Under the pieces are notes generated by a model that was not told the origin of the DNA, made no database searches, and worked only from the letters and a program-made list of their open reading frames with translations. Source: CAZMGY01 sp964565945 [NCBI: uncultured bacterium] (GTDB taxonomy: Bacteria > GCA-001730085). Taken from it: a stretch of 64,000 nt of DNA. Position 1 is the stretch's first letter; every line of letters starts with the position of its first letter. Position numbers and translations under genes: made by a program. Of the stretch, positions 17,309 to 29,300 are shown one piece after another. The stretch spans positions 1 to 64,000 of the forward strand of contig CAZMGY010000003.1 in assembly GCA_964565945.1 (NCBI GenBank). The letters run 5' to 3'.

Positions 17309-20300
17309 ATGTTTAAGAAGGTGATTGGTTCTCTTCGTTGGATCTTGCTGAAGCTTCCAGTCATATTCATCTTACAACTGTTTTTGTTTACCAATGTGAA
17401 CTTGCACGATGTGTTTGCTTTGGCGCCTAACCTTATGAGCAGTCGTGATGAGGGGTGTGCTGCTTTTCAAATGTGTGCACTTGGCCGACAGTTTCGTAGC
17501 CGTACCAACCTGGAGATAGAAAGCAATCGAAAAATTGGCGAAGACCTTTTGGATGACTATAAAAATGATCAGGAAATTTTGCTTGATCGCCGTGCTAAAG
17601 CCGAGAAATTGCGTGACTCTACTGCACGATCTCAAGCTTTGCAACATGATGATGCAGGGATCGATCAAAATTTAGCTTGGTTGGTTGGTGTCTCAAGTGT
17701 GACTGGTTTGGAAAAGGATCAAGCACGTCGTGTCCTTTCGAGTTTGACCATCAACCGTAGCCAAACGGAAACAGGGCAAATTCAATACGCTTATGGTGAT
17801 ATGCCTTTCTTTGAAGTGACGAATGTCCGTGGAGATCACTTTGTGATGGTGGTCAATCGTCCCGAGGTAGCGGGGGAGGAAACCGCTTACCAGGGCTTTT
17901 CTCAAGTCCATCTTAAGGCTCAGCAAGATGGCCGTGATTTTCGCATGATGAATCGTGCCGACAAGGGGAATTTTTTGTTTATCAAATTGAAGGATGGTGA
18001 GTCGGCGCGTGATGCTGTGGTGAATGAAGTGCACGATACTCGCCAAAGTTTAGGGCAGGTGCGTGAAATTTCGGGGCATCTGGCCTCCAGCATGTATGAG
18101 GCCATGGCTCAAGGGGCGATTGCAAAGGCTTTTTTGGATGTGCAAGAGGATTTTGAATTAAGCAAACGTCGTGAACATGAAGCTTCCGAACGTGAACACG
18201 AGCAAGCAGGGATTCTGGCCGAGAGTTGGGCGCAATCAAATGTGCGTGAAGCAATTTCCAAGATGTCCTTGGTGGGCTTGGATGTGAATGAGAACGCTTC
18301 ATCTCAGCTGTTAAATACGCAGCGTCAACAATTGGAGAGAGCCGATATAGTGGATGAGGTTCAAAAGTCCTTAGATAAAGAATTCAACGAGGCAGATAAG
18401 GCCTTTAAGGCGCTTATTAAGGATAGCGAAAGAAACCCTTTGAATTATTTGTCCATAAAGAGTGAGATTGAACTCTTGGGCTGCAAGGTGAGTGGAGATA
18501 GCGACTGGAATGATGGTACGAAGCCGATCATTGAGGTTGATGAAGAAGTGTTTACGAATCATGTAAATAGCATGACTATAGAGCTTACTCGCCACAATCA
18601 CAATGTGGATCTCCTGCTGCAGAAAGGGGAATGGTTGGAAGCGGAGTTGGCTGAGATAAAAGATGAAAAAGAGTCTATCAAAATTAATCGTGCTGTTTAT
18701 GTGGGCAAGCTTGTAACCTTTTTGGAGAAGCAGATAGAGGCCCATCCTGCTTTACTCATACAATTGGCTAACGAGGCTGGCTATGATGCAAGAGTGATGG
18801 ATGAGACTCTACGTAGTGGGCAGATTGAAAATTTACTGCATTCAGATGTACCATTATTTCAAATCATTTTGGGTTTAGCTAACCAAGAAAATGAACCATC
18901 TATGACAAGGAATTTACAGAACTTACTGGCCCTGAATGGGAGATTGAAAAAGCTGGAAGATAAGGAAAGCGAATACACACAAGAACAGCAGGAGATTAAT
19001 GATAATGCATGGGTCAGTGTACAGAGTTTGCAAGCCTATTTTGAAAAGTCGTTCGTGCAAAATTTTTTGAAGGCTGTTTTGAACGACGAGGAAGCTTTAT
19101 CCCTAGATCTTTTAATGAAAATTACAAATAAGCAGGACATCAAGGCAAATGTCAGTATTTTGCGAGAATTTTACACAAAAATGACTAGTTTAGAAGCCTT
19201 AGACATCGCTGTTTTGGAGAAGCGTTTGGAGCGTAATTTAGACAATGAGTGGAAAATGAAATTGGAAAATGCATGGGAGCTCCTTATGGAGGCTCCCTTG
19301 TTGGAACAGGGAGCTTATTTTGTTGCGAGAAAGGTCGAAGAGGATTTTGTAAGGAAGGCTCGTTTGTCGATGCAAGGGGCTTTGCAAGTCGAAAACGCAC
19401 GTCAGGCCTATGATCAAGTATTGAAGACTAACATCACCCAGCTAACCGAGATTGTAGAAGAATTAAAGTCAAATAGCAAAGTGAGTTATCGCCGTGCTCA
19501 AGTAGCTGCCTTGCAGATTGATATGATGCATCTTATTGAGAGCACGATTAAAAATGATTTGATGAGTTTTGATCCACGTACGATTGAATCCCTGTTCGAT
19601 AGTATGGGTCAGATTATGGAAGATTCTGCGCGACAGTCAGGTCTTTTTACTGAATCCATTGGCAAGGCCCTTGTGGAAGGTGTGAAAAGTTTGTTACAGA
19701 CAAGCTATGGTGTGGGAGTGCTTATCCGTCCGACAGGAACTGGAACAACTTTGGGCGGAGCTCTCGATAACCTTATTCTTAATAGTGGTGTGAGTTCTAA
19801 TCCGCGTACTCGTGTTTTGGATCGAATTAAGCCTACTCATGTGCGACGCTTGTTGAATGATTCAGCTAAGTGGCAGTTGCGTGCGCGGGCGATGCAGTTT
19901 GTCGATACGGTCTTTAACGAATTACAGAAAGGGCCAGTAGATGCGAGCACGATGGATTTATACGCACGTTCTTTGTTGCCTCTGTTTCAGTTTTACAACG
20001 AAGAAATGGCTAACGAACAAAAAGGACTTGTGCCACATCCTGTTTTTGCCGGACGTGGACCGGGAAGCTTTCGTGGCAAGTTAGAAGCGATCATGAAACC
20101 GACAGATAATGGCATGATGCAGCGTGTTGGAGTTCAAACGACTCAAGCCGCGCAGCAAGAGATGGGTCAGCTAAAAACGGAAACACAGCGTTTGATTCAA
20201 AATATAGTGAATCAGACGCGCCTCAATTTACAACGTGCTGGCAATGATAAAGTGAGTCTTGAGCTTAATGACGATTACTCGGTGAGCTTCAGCCTGAAGG

Positions 20301-23300
20301 AATTGGATGGGAAGAAGATTACTCTTTCTCGTCAGCAAATGCAAGCTTTGATCGCTGGTGAGTCTGTTAGAGAAGAGGCTGTGATATTTGACTCTACTGA
20401 TAGAGGCAACAGTTTAGTTATAGGTTATATTGTGACCGATGCGGGACAAGTTCAGCAAAACCGTCAACAAGGAGGGATCACTCAACCTGTAGTGCCTCTG
20501 TCTAAAAGCGAGATTGAGACCAAAGTCTTGGGACGTGTTCGTGATGCCGAAAAAACCGCATTGCAACAGAGACTTTCTAGAGAAGGTTCGTCGATTGCTG
20601 TGCGAAAAGCAATCGAATTAAGTCGAGATGAAAATCTCTTGATTGCAGATAGTGAAGACAAAGATAAGCGTAGCGATAAAGACTTGGCTGAGGCCATGCT
20701 TGTTAAGGAAATGTCTAGGGGAGAATCAATAGTACGCTTTTTCGGCACAATAGTTCTTTTGAGTGTGACCATGATGTCAGTTGTGATTGTGATTGCTTTA
20801 GCCATGGGAAACTTGCAAGTGCTTCTTTTCGGAGCGTTTATTGTGATTACGATAGCCTTGATCGCTATGATTATCTCTCGCACGGTCGATGCCATTAAAG
20901 GCAAAGGAAAACGTCCTCGTTTTCTCGAGCGGATGATTTATCCAGTTAATCAAAGTGAAAAAGGGAAAAACGTTAGGCGTGTTTTTTGGATTTCCATGCT
21001 TATTCTTGGAGCAGGTCTTCTTGTGGCGACGCTTGTCATTTTCTCGATTAATGGTGTGGCTTTTTTTGATTTGGGAAGCACTGTGTTAACCGCCGAACAG
21101 TTGGTGTTGCCGATCATTGGAGGAATGGTGGGCGCTTCTTTTCTGTTTGGACTTATTGGAAGTATTGTTACGTTTAAAGGAATTGGAGAAGGCGGGACCA
21201 AAAAGGCGGCGGAACGTTTACGAGAAGAGAGAGAGCGCGCTTCAGACGGTTTTGTGCCAAAAGAAGATGAGAATCTAACAAAAGCCCGTGAGATTTCAGC
21301 TGATGTGAAAAATAATTTACGGCGCATGGTATTTGCACTTAAACAAGCGAAATTGAGTGACCGTCAGATCGAAAAGGCGCTTAAGAATGTTGAACAAGAG
21401 CATTTGGTAGGTTGGAACGAGAACGTAGAGGCTCAAGATCGTGAAGATTTAGAAGTGGGAGGTGTTTTAGGAGTTTTGCAGGGGGTTCTCAAAAAAGGAG
21501 CCAAAGACGATGTGAAAGCGAAGATAGACAAAGCGATCGATGAGATTTTGAAACCTATACTTGCAGTATTGGATAGGACCGCCACGAAGGATATTTTAGA
21601 TGCTGTTAATCAGGATTTGAATCTTAATGTGGAGATATCCGAGATAGAGCGTCAGGTGGGTGCAGAGGATGCTACTCGTGTTAGGGATGCTACTACTAAG
21701 CTAGGACAGGCACAGCAAGAGGGGGAGGATTCCGATGATATAGCAACAACTGCCGATGTTCAGCGAGAGGTTAGTGTTAAACTTGTCGATGTTTTAAAGT
21801 TCTACCGTCAGTTGGAGGAGCAAGCCGATGTTATTACTAATGCGGCTGAGCTAAAAGAAAACGATATTCAGGCTCAAGGGCAGGTTGGTCAAAGTGTGTT
21901 GGGGCAGCAGCCAGGTGTGACATTTCCTTTGCAAGGCATGGGGTTTCAAAATCAACAGCGTTTAGGGGGTATGTCTGGTGCGTTAAAATCCCTTTTGAGT
22001 CAGTCAACTCCCTCGAAACAAGGGGAGTTCGGTGAAGATTTTGATCAGCTACTGCAAGCTCAATCTTTGGAGAATGCCGAAAGTGGAAAGGGGCAATCGC
22101 AGATATTGCCGCCCTTAACCGCCCCTGATGAGTTGCTGTTGAATGAAGGTACTAGGCGCGTAAACTCTAACAATAGTTTCCCGTATATGGAGCAGACGCG
22201 TCAATATCATGAAAATAGCCTGAGTGGCTTTAAGGAAAAAATAGAGGGGGATATTTCTAAGTTGCCTCCTGCTCAACAGGCGGAATATCAAGAGCGTTTG
22301 GCCGATGTAGAAAACTTTGGGCCGCGACGCTCACCCCCATTTCGTGGAGGGGATAAGCACGAGGATACACTTGTGGAGGTTATCAATGATTTAGAGCAAG
22401 AGCTGTCTACGTCGCAATCGTCATATTTGGACTCTTCTTTTGAATCTGATGTGAGTTCTAAAGAGCTGCTAAGAGCGCAAAATAATTTTGAGCGTACTGT
22501 TGAGGCAGGAGAAGCCCGTCGACAAACCTTGATAAAGGATTACGTTGATACGATGGAGACCTATCAAAAACAATTGAATCTTGCAGATAAGCCAAGCACC
22601 TTTGCCGAAATAAGCGTTTTAGCAAGCAAAAAAAATAATCTGTCCTTGCTGTTTGATATTTCTCAAGCGCGTAAATCCTTGTTTCAGCGAGCTAGAGATA
22701 TCGATTTCAATTTAGAACGACACTTACAAAAGAGGGAGCAAGATTCTGGTTTTCTTGTGGAGTCCAGCAATCTTATGTCTCATCAAGTGGACCATTTAGA
22801 CTCTCAGAGCAATGCCTTCTCTGAGAGTCTTCAGTTTTTGGATGGGGATTTTCTTGAAAACTTGCATAGCTCAAATGAAAGGGTCCAAAGTCTTTTTGAT
22901 GATGTTATTAGTTTCGACAGGAATTTGAGAGTAATGGCATCTTTTCAGGAATTGGAGAGAGAAGAGAGGATCGTGAATAAGATTAAGACCCGTTTGTTTT
23001 CATTGAAATCAGAGATGGAGAAGGCTTCCGTGGAAAAGATAGAGAAATGGATTAGCTATCAATTGGAGACAATTGCGGCGCTACGTCAGGGCAAAGAAGA
23101 TCAGGTAAAAAATATTCAGGGTCTAAAGGATATTACAGGTAATACTCGGATTCCAGATGATCTCCTAGAGGCTTTGTTACCTCGAAGGCAGTCGTTGCAA
23201 CAAGATGAGATAGGTATTAAGCCGCTTGTGCCTTCTGTTCGTAAAGGGTTACTCTTAGAAGTCCCTCAACAAACGGACGATGTGCGGGTTGTGATGAATC

Positions 23301-26300
23301 GCGATAGATTGAAAGTCCAATTGCAAAATAAATTCGATATTAATGCGGTTGATATTGAGACCTTTTTGACTCATTTGGAAGGGCTAAAAGTGTTAAAGGC
23401 GCAGGCTGATGGTAATGTTGAGTTCAAAGCCTCTGTACTACGAAAAAAGCAGGCTGATTTATTATTACCCCGAGGTGTTTCGCTTAGAAACGTGCAAGAG
23501 GCCTTTGTGCAAGTGGCTGACGATTTGAGGATTGATGGGACAGGCGTTGCGAATCAACAAGAATTATCCTTGCAAGTAACGGGGCGACCTAACACAATTA
23601 TACGAGGTGTGATTGGGGTTTTGGCTGTTGGACTTATTGCTGGAGGTGTTGGGCTGCTTTTTGTTTCGAGCCTTTCAGGAATTGGACTTGCCTTGATTAC
23701 GATTGGAGTGGTGGCTTTATTGACAACTACTGTTGTGCGTGACCGTCAGAGGGTGACTAATAAAACGGCATGGGCTTATGGACTTGTGGGTGGAGGCTTA
23801 GCTTTGGCAACTCTGATTCTGGCAATTGTTGGTTTGATGATTGGAATGGCCGTTCCGGTAATTGTTTTGGCCGTAACAACGGCGGTTGTTGTGTCTATGA
23901 TTTTTGTGACACAATTGGTGCACCGTGCGTTTGTTCCGCGTCAAGAAGTACGGGTAAATGTGCTTAAAGAAAGTCGTACGATGAAAGCCATTCGGATTAT
24001 TGCAGGTGTTCTTGCCTTTGCGACCATTGTGGGTTTGGTTGTTTTTTTTGGTATAGCCACTGGGACGAATGCTTTGATTGTGTTGGGGATACCGTTTCTG
24101 TTGCTCTTATGGACGATGGCAGTGTATCGCTTTGGCACTAAGGATTATCAACGGGAAGCTTTTCGTAATCGTGGATTTTTTCCCACACTTTTTCACAATA
24201 TTTCTTCCACTTTTTTGGGACAAGTGATTACGCTTGTCTTGTTGATTGGACTGGGTGCAGGACTTTTTTTTGGCTTGAGTGGATTTATGATGGCGGCCAA
24301 TTTGGGAGGTTTTTTGTTGGTGGCTGGGGTGGCGCTTTTGGTGATTGTGCTGTTGTATCACTTGGGCAAAACCATTTTTGGTCGTTCGGACTTTTTGTAT
24401 AAAAAGACATCTACATCTGAGTCAAATCAAGATTTGACCGTGATACATCTTAAGAGCCAGAGTGGTAAGCAATCGGGATTAAATGTTGCTCCTATCATTC
24501 CAGGAATTGGAGAAGCGAAAGGCCCTGAGTATATTTACCGTTTAGCAAAAACGCCCAATGGTGAAGAGAGTTATGTGCGTGTTAAGGTGGGTCGCTTTAA
24601 GCGTCAAATTGTTGATAGTAGTGATGCTAGAGGTTTGTTTGGTACCAAACGGCAAGCAAATGGTTATAAATTCGAAGCCAAACAGGTTCCTGGAGACAAG
24701 ATTGAAGGCTATAACGGTCAGGCGGATAATCGTATTTTGGTGATGACCGAAGAAGGTACGAAGCTACGCACTTCAAGAGCTGGGGGATACATCATAGCGG
24801 CGATCATTTTATTAACGATTCTTGCCATAGCGATAGCTGTTTTGGCGGTTGAGTTGGGAGGGACTTTTGAAGCGATTGGGACATTTATTGCCAATATTGC
24901 GACAGCAGGGTTTGCGTTGCCTACCGTTACTGCAGTGGGAACCGCGGGTGGAGGAACTGGAGCTGTGATTGCGACTTTTTTTACGACAACTTTACCCAAT
25001 GCTGTTTTATGGCTTTTTTTGGCAGGAGAAGAAATTTCTCGTTTGGCTGTGATTTTGGCTGGTGTGGGTATTCTTGTTATGGTGGGCTTGGCGACGGTGC
25101 GTTTTTATTTGAATAATCACGTCAATGAACGTAAATACGATCCTAAAATTTTGCCTGAAGGTCAGAAAATGACTCGCGAGCAAACGATTACAGAAGCCAA
25201 TATCTATTTGAAAAATCGTCGTGCTGTGGATTGGTTTCATCGTTTGATGATGGGTTTAATGTTATTGGCGATTCTTGCTGCAGCGATTGGTGTTGCGCTG
25301 GGAGGATCTGCGGTTTTTGCAATTACAATGCCTCTCTTTGCCGTAAGTGTGGGTATCTTTTTGCTCTATGAGTTGGTGAGCATTTTGAACAGGATGCGAA
25401 AAAGAGCGTTCCCGACGAAAATCGAGTATCAAGAAATAGATCCTGTTTCGGGTCAACCTGTGATCAAAACGATCAATTTGGAGCCTCGCCAATTGTTGCC
25501 AATCTGGATGGAGGTGTTGGCTTTTATAGCTGTTGTGGGATTCTTTTCTTTGAGCTTGATTCCCAGTATTGGTACGTTGGCTCTGTCTATGATTTTGATT
25601 GGTGCGGCGGTGATCATATTGATTTTCTATGGATTTCGCGAATTTAAAAATCATCGCTATAGCCTGAAGAGTAGAGATTTGAAAGATCTTGAAAAAGGAA
25701 ACGCAGATCAAGAGCAAGCGTGGGTGGAAGAGCACCAAGATGTGCAAGAGTTTTTAACTGATTTGTCAAATAAAGGCTATACCTATCCCGATGCGCATAA
25801 GAATACCTTGCAAAGCTATGTCAATCGTTTGACTTCAAATCATCCTGATTATGTCCAAGACACTGCTGCGAGAGCTGCAGTGGTTCAAGAGATGAAGACT
25901 TATCTCGATACGATGAAGTCTGTTTTGACGAAGACTGCAGGCACACAGTTTGATCCCAAGGCTGTTGGGCAAGAAGGATTTTCTTTTGAAGCCAAAGCGA
26001 TTATTGATGCTGTGGGCACTTCTCAAATTTATGAGTTTCTCAGGGAATTAGAGGAGTTACCTCAATTGGATGCTGGCGCTATCCTGCCACTTTACAGTTT
26101 TAGGAACGGTCCGATCTTTACTTCTGTTCGGGAACAAATCAATGATCAAATGCGACAAGGTCAGGTAAGAGATGTGACAGCTCGTCCTGATGCTAAAGCG
26201 GTTCTTAAAGCTATGGAGGTTAAAGTTGCTAGTTGGGAAGATAAATCTCCAAGAGTTGTGATTAAGGAGATTAACCAAGAAGTGTATAACTTGTATTACG

Positions 26301-29300
26301 AACAAGTGAAAGCTCATTTTGAGCGCAAAGGTATAGCTTTTCCTAATAGTTTAAAGGCACGGGGGGTGCACCCTAATGGCAAGAATAACTTAGCGAATTT
26401 GATTGAGGCCTTAAAAACGGAACAAGCACGATTGTCTCAGACGAATTCTTCTCAAGCTTTGGTGATTATGAAGCTATTGACCAGTTTGGAAGGTGATCAA
26501 GATCTTAAAACTTTGCTCGACCGGAGAGACCAAAATCTTCGTCAGCATTTGAAGGTATTGCAAAAGATGTTTTTTACGGAACAAACGTATGAAAATATCG
26601 CTCGTTTGCGTGTGGTGGAGCCTCTTTTGAAAGGCCCGGTTAAAAGCCAATTGAATTTTGTCATGAAAAATCAGTTGAAGTCCTTGGGTCAAAGTCCTTC
26701 TTTTAACGAGTTTACGAGTAGGATGATTAACTGGACTCGACCAGATTCTTCTGTGCGTGAAGGGTTGCTTAATGCGACCACGCGATCGGAATGGGAGGTT
26801 TTTAATGAGAATAGTCTGGACCGGGCGGTTGAGAATAGAACGGATAGTGTTGATTTTATGAAGAACTTAGGTCTGATGTATAGTCGCTTGGATTACTATG
26901 TGTTCGAGGATGTTCTTAAAAACATCAATTCTCAGGTGGTGAATGTCTGGGCGGCCCAAGGCCGTACAGACGTTTTGGCGCGTAAAAATTTAAAGTTTCT
27001 TGAAGCTTCTATTATTCAACACAGTCTGGATAAGCAGCAACGATATCATGCTTGGCTTTTGTATAGGGATTTAGCTAATAAAATGAAGGTGGTTATGCCA
27101 GAGACAATTGAGAATGAAATTTCTGTTTTGGGGGAGAGTTTTGTCAAAACAAATCAGCAGAACGGTACTTTGTGGAAAGTCTTGCAGGCACAAGTAAATC
27201 AGTTGATTGATCAAGAGGAGATGGTTGACTTGGTGGTGATGAGACATCGGGCTTCTGATGGAGTTTGGGAAGTGGCGGTGGCGCCACATCCAGAAGGTTA
27301 TAGCGGAGAAATAGCTTTGCCTAGAGTTCAAAAAGAAGATGGTAATGTAGAGTCTAAGGCTAGGATGAATGAAAAAATGTGGTCATTTCTTGGCAGGGAT
27401 AGCACAATGTCACGGACTGATGCTCCTTTCTTCGTTGTGTTTGAAGGGGATTTGAAAGATACTCGTGTCGAAGATGGTGAAGGACGGGTGAAGGTGCAGG
27501 CTCGTATGGTGATGCTAGAAGGAGCGGATGTGGAAAATTCTGACTACCAAAACTTGCAATGGCATGAGGTTGAAGATTTTATGAAGAATGCAAGGGTTTT
27601 TGGTGAGCAGGATGTGGTGGTTCGGCAAGCTATGCGCATGCAAAAACGTAAGGAAGAATTAGGGTATATGGCAAGCGAAAGAGATTTCTATGACAGGGTA
27701 GTTTACCAGGCCTTGGAACACCTTAATCCTTCTAACAAAAAGGGTTTTTTGCTTCTTGAGAACTATAATGAACTTATGCAGAGTAAGTCCTATAGCACGA
27801 AAGCGATTGTTGAGTATTTGGAAAAGAATCACTTTTCAGATGCTCGAGATCAATTTTTGAACGAGATGATTGAGGTTTTAGCTAACGACGGAGAGAATAT
27901 CTCTGTAGAGACCTTACAAGAGATTCTTGAGGAAGAAAATGTTGTTTTAACCTCTAGTAGCTCTGGAGGAACTTTGGAACAAGCGATGCGTGATGTGATT
28001 TTGTACAGGGCTTGGGATCCTCGTGCAATTGTGCAACAAACAGAATTTCAAACCTTGCTTACGCAATGGAGTGTGGCTGGTATTCACGTGAATACCGATG
28101 ATCTGAATAAGAATAGTTTCCAAAATCAAGTGAGGAAGACTTCTTCTTTGAAGTTGCACCAGGTGCTGAATGATTTGATGCTATATATTCATCGTAAGGA
28201 ATTTCAGCATCCGCAAGAATTAAATGCATTCATAGTTTTCCTTGGACTGGGCAGGGTTGTTGGAGAAAATGGACGTCTGTCTCTGGAGTTAGATGTGAAG
28301 GATCTTGGGTCTAGTACAGAGATGTGTCAGTCTGTCTTGGCAAATAAAATGAAAGAGAAAAATATCGACAGATACTTGTCTGATGATTCTTACAATGTCA
28401 TGACCCCGAGGGCCGCTAACGTGCAGAGGCAACAGAGCTTGAGCGAAAAATCACTCAACGAGAGCCTGGACTTTGGCAGCAGGGAAGAGGAGGATTCCGA
28501 AGATACTCGGAGCGTGGCCGCTTCTTATTATGAAGAGGAACCAGAGATGAATGAGGAAGATGATATATTTACAGATCCTTTGGCGCTTAAGCGTGAAGTT
28601 GGCTTGGATGCCAAATCTGTGCGTGAGCGTGTGGGACAGCCGAAGGCAACAGCAGCTCAAAATATGGCCACGGTGACGTTTGCTACAAATGGCGCTCCTT
28701 CTGTTAACTTTACTCGTGAAACACCAACTCACGTGCAAGGTGCGATAAAATCAGTGGTTGAGGCTGTAATGCGTGCTGATACCTGGAGGAGGCAAGATTT
28801 ACGACCACGGATGCGTGAAGACGTTATTCCTGGAGATCTTCGTCAGACAATGAGGAATGCTTTGGGGGTTAGCGTAGATACTAAGAGGAAGGAATTTGTC
28901 TTGGAGGCCTTAACGCCTGACTCAATGGTAAAAAGGTTTCCTAAGGGCATTCAAATCCGTTACGATACGAATATGGGCAACTCGGCATCGTACAAGCGAG
29001 AAGACGATACCTTGGTTATTTATATCAATAGCACTTTGACTGGAGATGTAGCGAATGTTCAAGCGGTGCAAGCGATGGTTAAAAAAGCTATGTTGCACGA
29101 AATGGTAGAAACACTCTTGGTGCAAAAGCTTACTCTTATGGGTGTTTGGCAGGATATGTCTACGGCGATGCGTCCATGGCAAACCGATTCCGCCGCTTTT
29201 AGCTTGAAAGTCGAATTCGAAGCATCGGTCGAAGCGATTGCGATTCAAATGATGCCGGCTCAAGAGTTGATTAACTTGCAAGAAGCCTATGAAGAGTTTG